64,000 nucleotides of DNA from Lonicera japonica (lineage: Eukaryota > Streptophyta > Magnoliopsida > Dipsacales > Caprifoliaceae). The notes below the pieces were generated by a model, which was not told where the DNA came from, did no database searches, and saw nothing but the letters and a program-made list of their open reading frames with translations. The DNA is taken from NCBI GenBank assembly GCA_021464415.1, contig CM038467.1, positions 15,393,411-15,457,410 on the forward strand. The letters are read 5' to 3'. A program made the translations under genes and the position numbers. Below, in pieces: positions 1 to 10,300 of this stretch (positions are counted from its first letter, which is position 1; every line of letters starts with the position of its first letter).

Positions 1-360
1 TTAAAAAAAAAATTATTAATTAATAGGGGTTAAGCACATGACTTCAAGTATGAAGATATCATTTTGTTGCCATGCCACTTGAACAAATCATTCATATATT
101 TTAAATCTTAAAAATTATTAGGTATAATAGTATACAGCCATCAAGTGTTTCACAAATTCTAATATATAAATAAAACATATTCACCATATTCAAATGAAAA
201 ACAGGCAAATATTTCAAATTCAGATTTTGGAATCTTCAATCAGACTTCAAAATTCAGATACATATATATAGGCAAATAAATGCACCCTAACTTTAATTTA
301 TTTTTTGTCGGGCTCCAGCAGAGGGCAGGCAGGCCCAACAAAAAAAACCTAATCAGACAT
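1..360. other. AT-rich intergenic DNA
   Basis: No open frame or RNA gene is recognisable. The last six bases (AGACAT) are the left target-site duplication of the adjoining transposon. Confidence 0.5.
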
Positions 361-1241
361 TAAGGGGGTGTATTGGATTTAGAATCTATAGGATTTTTAT
401 GGATTTTTAAAGTTCATGAGTATTCAATTGAGATTTTAAAAAGTCTTTTAAAATCATGATGTATTCAATTGAGATTTTAAAAAATCTTTTAAAATCTTGA
501 TGTATTCAATTAAGATTTAAATTTTTTTTTTTAAATCTTATGGTATTCAAAAGTCTAATGACTTAATAGGATTTTAATTAGTGGTGGATTGTAAAGCCTT
601 TTTTATACATAAAAAATACATCTTGAAATCTTCTCACTTACCCAGAGATTTCAGATGCATTTATAATTCCTTTAAGAAACTTTACTCAATATTCTCTCTC
701 TCCCCCCTCCCCCCCCTCTCTCTCAAAATCCAAATTTCTTATTATATGATGAACGCATTATAATTTTTCCTTCGTCCCTATAAAGTCTTTATTCTCTTTT
801 TTACTAATGTAGTTATCACACATTATCATAATTTTAAATGATTAGACCGCTAATTATCATTCAAATTTTTAAAAATAATTCATGCCAATTTCATTAAAAA
901 ATACTAGTGGGGTGACAAATTTAATTTTGTGGGTGCAGTATGAATTTTTATAATGTAATTTGTTAATTGACTTTACATTTTTGATAATGTTACTTTAAAC
1001 TCGTAATTAATTTATTTTATTGTTTGTCTTTTGTCTTTTGATTTTTGATTTTTTTGATGAACTTATTAAAATTTGCAGAAATTCATGGACTTATTAAAAT
1101 CTGTAGAAATTCAAAAGAATCCGTGCATTAAAATATGTCAGATTCTATAAGGATTTAAACAATCCATAAACTTAACAGAATTCACAGATTTTAAAAAATT
1201 AGTTAGAATCTTTTAAAATCTGAATTGAATACACCCCCCTA
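361..1241. mobile_element. Non-autonomous DNA transposon (MITE-like), 881 bp, with 6-bp flanking duplication
   Basis: The ends form an inverted repeat: TAAGGGGGTGTATT on the left and the complement of TAGGGGGGTGTATT on the right (one mismatch). The element is bounded exactly by AGACAT at 355-360 and 1242-1247. Next to the ends are A/T-rich tracts related to GATTTTAAAA, facing each other. No transposase frame is visible. Superfamily is uncertain, because a 6-bp duplication fits neither hAT (8) nor Harbinger (3) cleanly. Confidence 0.75.
420..518. repeat. 41-bp tandem repeat, about 2.4 copies, inside the element
   Basis: Units start at 420, 461 and 502, each with GTATTCAATTGAGATTTTAA (third copy with one change). 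Copies one and two differ at only a few positions. The array lies in the left arm of the surrounding transposon. Confidence 0.8.
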
Positions 1242-1326
1242 AGACATCATCATGTGTGTTTCTTGAAGCAGTTGGAAGGCTTGGCATGGATTAAAGATTC
1301 GCACCGGTACCCTCTTATAACTTGTA

Positions 1327-2082
1327 GGCTTAATGACATTTTGACCAACGAATTTTTATTTTTTTTTAATTTAGCTATTAAACTTTTTTTTTTGTTTAAA
1401 AATTCATTGAACTCTTAATAACGTTTTAATTTAACTCAACCATTTAACACCGTTAATTAGAGTTAACTGAAAATCTGAGTTGGATATTAAAGAGTCCACG
1501 TGGCATTCACATGGACATATGAGATGGCAAAAACCATCATGTGAAACGCGAATGTGAGATTACTCTCATCTAAACGAAGAGCTCTGTTTTGATGAAGGAA
1601 AAATATGCAGACTTTTTTTCACAAAATTCAATCGTCGTTCCCTCAATTTAAACTCTAAACTCACCTAAATCAAATTTTGCTAAAGAAGACGATCATCAAC
1701 AAAACTCAAAAAACCACATAGAATCAATCGTGCATACCATTTTTGAAGAAGAATTAACAAATTTTGATTTACATAACTTTCCCCCAATTTTCGTTCGAAT
1801 ATAAAACATTAATTCTACGATTATAGCCATTGAGTACAATTAATTAAGGAGGAGAACTTCACACGTGCATCTCACATGATGGATTTTACCATTTCATCTG
1901 TCCACTTGAATGCCACATGGACTCCTTAATTCCAACTCATATTTTCCGTTAACTCTAAGTAATGGTGTTAAAGAATTTGTTAAATTGAAACGTTATTGAA
2001 AATATAGTGGGTTCTATATAAAAAAAATGATCAAATTGAAAAAGTAATAATAATATTAGTTAGTCAAATATGTCATTAAGCC
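1327..2082. mobile_element. Mutator-like MITE with long terminal inverted repeats
   Basis: The ends read GGCTTAATGACATTTTGAC and, on the right, the complement of nearly the same sequence (TGTCATTAAGCC). Homology between the arms continues over roughly 200 bp, for example a GTCCACGTGGCATTC-type stretch on the left and GAATGCCACATGGACTCC on the right. The flanks are TAACTTGTA (1318-1326) and TAACTTATA (2083-2091), an 8/9 match to a 9-bp duplication. Long arms plus 9-bp duplication are typical of Mutator-like elements. No transposase is present. Confidence 0.8.
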
Positions 2083-2466
2083 TAACTTATAATACAATTA
2101 AGAAGACGATGTTAACTCATAAGGCAAAATATATTCCCCACATCCAAAAAAAAAAATTAATAATAAGAATACCACTCTCTTTTTTGAAACCTATCAAATT
2201 AAAAGTTTCATTTTCAAAAGATGTTCTTCAATCCACCTGCCCAATCTCGCATCTCACTCCACTTTAGGGCATAAGAATGTATATGCTCTCTTTTAAACTA
2301 AAAATAAAGGGTAATATTATTGTAAAAACAATTTCCGCTAACATCAAAGTAAATAATGCATGGTTGTACATTACGCTTTTGTATTTGATATTGTTTTGGT
2401 ATTAATAACTGCATTTGGCAATAGTATTACCTAAAATAAAATTAAAAGGCTACATATACTAAATAC

Positions 2467-2905
2467 ACTAGTTAACAACCCGTGCGATGCACGGATGTTT
2501 AAAAAATATACAATTTCAAGAGTGCTTGTCTTAATAGTTTTGTCAAATAATTGCCTTAAATATGTTGCGTACGGAGAATAAAATATATATTGCCTTCATT
2601 TTAAATTAATTTTGCAACTTTTACTTTGTTATTTTAAAGAAAACATTAATTCGAATCTAATTAATGGTTAAGAATATAACTCATCTGATATGGCAAACTG
2701 AAAATAAGATTATTAATTTTAACATATTTTTAAAAAATAGTATAATAAATGATTAAATGATGTTACTTCCAGTATTATAATAATTATTATTATTTTATTA
2801 TGCATTAAGAATCTAAAAAAGTAATTAATGTTACTACAATTAAGAATATAAGAAAAATAATTAATGAGTAATTAATGTATCTACTTACTCCATAAAGTAA
2901 TTAAT
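2467..2905 (-). mobile_element. Helitron-like element, 3' end and partial body
   Basis: Read on the minus strand, a 15-nt hairpin (CCGTGC-ATC-GCACGG, 2480-2494) is followed after 8 nt by CTAG and a T. This is the classic Helitron 3' terminus. The adjoining DNA (about 2525-2905) recurs in the same orientation at about 38560-38945, beside a similar terminus at 38034. The 5' end was not located, so the right boundary is where visible similarity stops. Confidence 0.6.
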
Positions 2906-4317
2906 GTTACCCTTGATTCGAGTCTTGTTTTTGTTACTTATAGATTGTCAAAAGAAAGAAACTTATATCTTTCTTTAATTATTAAAAACTAAAAAATGTT
3001 GATATTCCATATCAAAACATTTGGATAGCTACGTATATTAGTGTTCCACCGTTTGATTGTGATTTTGAAACTAAAAATGTCAATATTTAGCGTGTCAACT
3101 ATATTTGGCATTATGATTTCGCTTATTAGTGAGTTTTTTGGTTCACAGAGAGAATATATGCATGTTGGCGAGGTGAAAGTTAAATAGACTTCGTACATTT
3201 AACCCTTTTAAAATCAGCCTTCCCTTTCATTACAAAATCTTAAAACTAAGCAGACTTATTTTTGCTTGGAATTTAAATAGACATTTACGGTGCGCAATGC
3301 TATTCCTTTACCCTTTTCATTATTTTCCTTTCAAGTACAACCATGCTACTCTCATAGTTCTTGTAAAATAATATCTATCCCAAATGAAATACAAAATAAA
3401 TCCATTGCAATAAGCCATAATGATGATCCCAGCACAAGACATGAAATAAATTGCTAGACGAAGAAAATGAAGCATCTAACTAGATTATGCCCATTCGGCA
3501 GCATTCGTTAATTAACACAGTGGCACATAGGGCAATTACAAGTGCAATCTCAACTCTAATTAATATAATGCCTTTCTTCTAATTTAATGTCACACTGTAG
3601 TCAGAACGAACAAACATTTTCAGGATCTCTACATTAGATCATGTGTTAATAAACTAGTTTTTCTCTACATAGTTAGTAATGTATAACCAGTCTAGGTTTC
3701 CCTCAATGTATTTATTCTATTGCAAGTTTGTCAAACACAATCGACGTCACCTGTTAGTGACTATTGATGAAAAAATAATCCTAATACTTTTCCTCATTCT
3801 CTCCCACAGAGTCAGCCGTCTATACAATCTTCACAAATTAATCATTTTTATGCCACCAAAATCTTTTGGCTTAACCTGATGTACAGTAGTAGCTCTACGA
3901 CACTCAAGTGTTAGTGACTAGTAATGAAAATATAATCCTAATAACAACCCTAATCCTTCACACACTAGCTAGAAAATTCATGGCGCAAAAGGGGAAAAAA
4001 AGGAAATAAGGCAAGAAAAACTGCTGTGGACATTTAACATCAGCGCAAATCACTGTTTTATATTATTCTTTAGACTTTCAATTCCATACCTAGGATTAGT
4101 TATACAAGCAATACGTACAGGATTGACAAAAAGGGTAATATAAACCACAACCATGGAGAGTACTCTGGTCTCTCATGAGAAGAAGAATATGAAAGGACCG
4201 AACAGAAATACCTCTGGTGTCATTTTGCTGCTTGAGATCAAAAGAGACTCCTAATTTCACTATTGCAAGATAGTACACACTTGGAAAATAATCGTCTCCT
4301 TGTTAATATCCCAATGT
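2906..4317. other. Intergenic DNA downstream of the YaaW-like gene
   Basis: AT-rich, with only short chance frames. It probably contains the 3'UTR and polyadenylation site of the minus-strand gene near its right end; no precise signal could be fixed. Confidence 0.4.
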
Positions 4318-7300
4318 TCATCTATACGTCCGTGCGATTCGAATCTAAAGCAACAAAAGAACGATTAAAATAAAAGAGAAGGGATTGATCAGCAGAGAAA
4401 TCAATAACTTTGAAATGCATGTGCATGAAAATACGGGATGATACCTGCGCGAATGCATAAATTGCTCGCAGGATTCTAGCGTAATCAGTTCCAAGCATCT
4501 GGATGACGATGTCTGCCAGAAGTGTTCCCCATAGCCTGCGTAGAAGATACCAGTCAGAAGCCAGATGGATCTTTAACGAGTATTCTAAGAAAATTAGAAA
4601 ACACAATAAATGTTTACTACATAATTAGGGCTACACAATCCAATAATGGCTCAGCTGAAGATGCTGGCTTTAGTTATTAATGCTGGAAGTGAAGTGTGGA
4701 GTCTAGTCACCTAGAATTTGGTTTCAACAGTATTTCAAACCCTAAGGGGAAGTTTGGCTGTTATAAAAATACAATGGTTGCATTCTCATCCTATAATTAA
4801 ACTTAGATAACATATTAGCTGGATTTATTACTTTTTTATGAGTCATTGTTTTGTTGAATCAATAACATTCCTAAAACCTTCAAGAAAATCAGCTAAGCCC
4901 ACCAAACCAAACTCATCAGAAAGTGACCAATACTTTGCCCATCCTCCTCTTGTTGAATATAGATTTCAAAGATTTTCTTTCGTCCTCCCACATTTTTCCT
5001 TTCATTAGTTAGTCTAGTACATATTTGAGTATCTTCTAATATCGTTATGTGACATTATGAATGGGACCCATTACCTTATTGGTTTTGGAATCCGGGATGA
5101 TCGTCCTATCATTATTCAATATCCCAGTGAAAACATCCAAAGTGACTACCCAAAAGAAAGTGTGTTTATCAACGAACAAACATTCAAGAAATTTAGGTCC
5201 TATAAGAAAGCAGCAAAGGAAAATACACTGGGCCAAGAAACTGCATCATGCTCCTAAGCCCCAGATATCGTGCTGCAGCACCAGCGATGCCCTGTCCACA
5301 CAAAAAACAATATAAGAAACCTCGAACATAAAGGCCCCAAATAGACATCCAACAATGTTTTTTGAGAAGTCCACATCCAAAGTGATGCAAATATTCTAAA
5401 TTGGTCGTCTTTCCTCTCTAGAACTGCTTAATTACTAATCAAATTATGTAATTCAGAATAAGAAATCATAATGTAAAAACTGTGATTAGATGCTGAAATT
5501 TTTTAGCTGTCTTATGAAGCTTATATCCAAAGTGATGGACGTATACACATGCTTGTACTTCCCAAGCAGAGCTCCTACTAACACTCGTGTTTCCCAAAGC
5601 AGAGCTCGTACGACAATGTGCAGCTTTAGATTTTCAAATTTCAACGGTAGTAAAAGTTATCTTTGTCAAAATTATGCTGAAAATCTTATTCCAAGTTTAA
5701 TATAAGAAAACATCCACGTTTAAAATTAGAACACTTCCTCCATTATGCTGAAAGTTGCAACAAATAAATATAGTTTTCCTTCTGCACAGGTGCTTACACT
5801 TTGGTGGGGCCACCTCCACGCACAGACAGGAGGTTTTAGAAGTGCCCTTCCGAATTAGAAGGTTCTCGGTGAGACTTAGACAACCCTAGTAAAAAAATTT
5901 AAATAACCCCATAAGCCCCTGAACTAGTCCGTTTGTGCCAATTTATCATTGGGCCCCCAAACTACTTAAAACCAACCGAATAAGCCCGTCTGTCAATGTG
6001 TCATCCAAATTTGGATGGAAAAAAAAGGCATTTTTTGTATTCAGCCTTACAACGCTTTACATCAGATCAATTAAGGATTGCAAAATCATATGGGCGCTTA
6101 ATTGTATCTTTTCTCCCCATTGCTATCCCTTTTCATGAAAACATAGTTGCAAAATTGATGGTGAAATTTGAAAATCTGGAGGTGCATTTGCCTAATTTGT
6201 AGTCATGGAAGACCCGCTATTTAAGGATCATTTTGGCAGGTTGTAAATGACATTGATTTAACTGAATATGAATAAAGTTTCTGCATAGTTTCTTAATGAT
6301 GGTTTGTTATGAATGGATGATGTATGCTTATCTCCCTCCCTCCCTCCCTTAGATTGGTGCCAAACTATTGCAGGGAATGGGCTGTGAGGTTGAATACCAA
6401 AAATACCCCTGTTTCCGTCGAAATTTGGATGGAAATTTAACGGAGTTTAAAATAGTTTAGGGGCTCATTCAATGCATTTAGTAACTTAAGGGTTAAATTG
6501 ACACAATCCAAAAAGTTTAGGAGCTTATTCGGTTGAGTTTAAATAGTTTAGGGGCTCAATTGATGCATTTAGTAATTGAAGGGTTAAATTGACAGAATCC
6601 AGACAGTTTAGGGGCTTCCAAGGTTATTTACTCTTTAAATAAAGACAAAGGAATAATTTAGTTTACCAAATTATCAGGACATTATTTTTTCAATGCAAAA
6701 GCTCATGAGTGTTTTACAGCCCACCCTTTTATGTATGCCTTGCTGAAATAATACACCTCCTCGTGGCACAAACTTTTAAATGAAAAGGAATTTATCACAA
6801 ACTAAATCATAAAGATTGATTCACCTGCTTTGCTGCAAGCATGGCTGCTCTTGACTCCAGATTAGCTGCTGCCAAGTGTCCAGCCTGACAATCAAAACAT
6901 TAAGAGAGAGTTGTTATACGGCCTAAAATGGGTAGAGCTTAAGTAAGTTCTTTGTTATTGACCTCCAGTACTAGTTTATATATGACAGGGTGGAACTAAA
7001 ATACTCTTCCAAGCCACAGAAGGGCCAACTAATTAGAAGATAAGCAGAGACACGAATCCTGCAGTCAGACGAATTAATGCTCAAAGCCTTAACAACTTAA
7101 CCTGGTCCAAGCCAGGGATACATGCTAGTTAGAGAATGTCATCACAAAACCCTTCAAAATGTATTTGTCCCAAAACAACTAAGAACTTTTAGCATCCTGT
7201 TCTAACCCCGTCATGATATTAAAGACTACAAATATGTTAGTAAAAAAAATGCCGAGCGCTAAAACCTTCCGAAAGTAAGGGTCCCAAAAAAACAAAAACT

Positions 7301-10300
7301 TTAGGGTCCGTTCGGTAACGTTTTCTGAGAATATTTTCAGAAAATGAAAACGAGAAAACGAATTTTCCAAGAACAAAAACAGTGAAAACATTTTCCGAAA
7401 ATGAAAACAGTGAAAACGAAGATTGCAAGAGTGAGAATGGTGAGAACGTCATTTTGGCGTTTTTGCGTTTTATGCTTTAAACTTGAATTCATTCTCCGAA
7501 AACGTTTTTCGTGTTTTTGTCAACATTCCACCGAATGCATTTTTTATCCGTTTTTTGTCTCAAAAAACAAAAACAAGCCTCCAAAAAGACTACCGAACGG
7601 ACCCTTATAGCATCCTTTTATAAGACCTGTCATGACATTGAAGATTACTAATATGGAGTGCACATAATCCTCCACTTTTTTTCTTTTCTGAACATCAACA
7701 GAGTCCTTAACTGAAGTATAACTGCATAACAACTAGTGGACTGTTTGCTTCTACCTTTGGTCTTTTACTAAAACCCCAAAAATAAAAACAAAGTTGATTT
7801 GTATAGCTCTAGAGTCAAAAATTAGAGGGATGTAATGAACAATGATTGTATAGCTAAAGTTAATTACCACCCAAAAGTAAGGGAATAAAAAGGACAAGAA
7901 AAGAATAGAATTATAAAATTCAAGTGGATCATATCAACTTCAAAAGAGTTCAAAGAATAGGTCCTGGTGCTTATAGAGTTAAGCCCATAAAGAAATATAA
8001 TTATGCTGGAAAAAAAAAAACAATCAATCCAACTATAGTATGCAATGTACACACAATTGGGTTCAAAAAGGATGAGAAAGGATAGAAATGATTGTTTTAA
8101 CCTCACATAAATTAACCATCTATTCCTAAATGGAAATAATGTCAATCATATACCTTCCTGATAGCTTCATTTTTCAGCCGATAGTTGGCAGTTTCCATGA
8201 AAATTTTACCAGATAATCCCCTTGCTAACTACCACAACATAAAAGCTACATCAAAATTACTGTTAGGGAGCAAATTTGACATAATTATATGCATTAATCA
8301 CATACCAATTGGTATATTTTGCCAACTGTGAGCATCCCGCCACCCTATATAGAGAGGACAGTAAAAAAAATTAAAAAGAAAAAATATATCATGTAGGCTG
8401 CGATTGATTACCTGTAAATGCTGTGGGAGGGATTAGTTTGCGAGGAAAATGAAAACTGTATTTTTGGTTGGCACAGTAAATGAAGAAATGGCGTTTTACT
8501 TTTACATTGTGAAGCAAACCAACTAAACTGCACACGAAAAGGCAGTACAGCTGATTTACCACCACTGCCAACCAAACAGTTGCAAATCATTTTATTTGCA
8601 TGAAATACTATTTAAGTAATTATATTGAAAACAGTTTACAATGAATGAGTTTCCAAAGAATCAAACACAGCCATAAAGTAGCAAGACCTTCACGATCATT
8701 GAGCGTAGATCTAATGCCCCAGCCTTCAATGCAGCAACAGCTTGTACCTTCCACTGGCTTAGTCCAAGTTCTAGACTACTCTGACTATCAGAAGTCTTAG
8801 ATCTTTCCCATGAAGCAGCAAAGTTTCCGAAATCCTCACTGCAAAGGCAGTAACATGCTTTGAACCATCAAAATATGTCCCAAAGGTTATTACTATCATC
8901 GTATGTAACCAATACTTATGCCTGCTATACGTACATTTCCAACATTAAATTAACGACATAAAGGGTAATTAATATACATAAAGGTAAATGTAGACAAATT
9001 TTTTGTTGACATAATACTGTAAAGGAGTTTTGCTCTCAAAAGGGTTACGTGTTTATAATTAAACAGTCTTAAGGAAAAACTTACAGATATGACTGCTAAA
9101 GATTTAACAAGAGCAAATAAACTGCATCAAGGAAACTGGATTTAAAGCCTGCATCTAAAAAATGCCCATGATTACAACCCAGCTAAGCTAAATTGACTAA
9201 TATCTAGGACCAAGATAAAAAACAGGTTGTGCTAGAAAGTGAAAGCACCGAGGAGGTTTACTTCTACATAATTTGCTATACAGTGGCACTTGCAGCGCAC
9301 TCCTAACAGGAATCATCCATGTGATTCAATAGTTCGTCGTGTAGGAGAGGGAATGACGTTCACAATAATTTTTCAGGCTGAAATCCACTCACGAATCTGG
9401 GAATTCTTCAAGGCTAAAATAAACATAACCATGAGAACCAACAGTGGTAAGCAGGTTAAATGCCACAAATTACTTCTCATAGTCAGGAATTTTTCCAACA
9501 GGAGATCTCTACTTCTAGGGTGTGTTTGCTAAAAAACTAGGAAAATGATTGAAAAACACTATTAATTTTTATCAGAAGTTGGAAAAGGATCCAAAGAGAG
9601 GAGTGATTTGGTGACATGTTCTATTACATTTTGGGTTATTCATAGATAAAATTCTTTGGGTGATGGGTAAGAAAAAAATTCCATGGGAAAAAAGAAAAGA
9701 TGGAGACCATCTCACCAAATCACTCATCTTTTTTCTCCAACTTCTCAAAAATTAGAAGTGTTTTCTATTATTTATTTATTTTCCAACTTTTGATCAAATG
9801 GACCTCTAGTATTTATCATTTGTAGTTTTCCGGTCATTATACATTAATGTACGAGGTAGCGAAGAATCTGACAATCTGTTTTTCCCCCTCCATCAAGGGG
9901 CAATTTCTATCTATAACTGTGCAGGAATAATGACACAGCACGTGCATCCAAACACTCAAAAATGCCTATAATACTACTACCACCCAATAAGTTCACAAGG
10001 TGCCGCTGCAGCTTCTTCTTTATCTTCCCCGAAAAAGGAGAGACATCACATTCATATATGTAGCCAGAGACAAAAGTGTCAATCCTGTCAAAACCTGAGA
10101 TTCTTTACATACAAAAAGGCCATACAGGAAAGTTTGAGCTCATATATTTTGGCCCCATGCGCAGTATTTGTTGGAAAAGCGTTATTATTGAACAACAAAT
10201 CATGTCTGAGTGACCTACCTGAACAATAAAAATTGGTTGTAGTTTGGTGAAAACATGTAGTCATCTAGTCCATATACAATAGTCTTTTAAATTTTTTAAT

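Noticed and set aside
4096..4278. Alternative last exon of the YaaW-like gene, with a hydrophobic C-terminus
   Set aside because: A frame after ACACCAG could end in a membrane-like stretch, but the exon at 4344-4318 gives the conserved IRxxRTYR end and has a clean acceptor.
5057..5315. Plus-strand open frames over 60-84 codons
   Set aside because: They lie over and beside an exon of the minus-strand YaaW-like gene. Codon content and motifs belong to the antisense exon.
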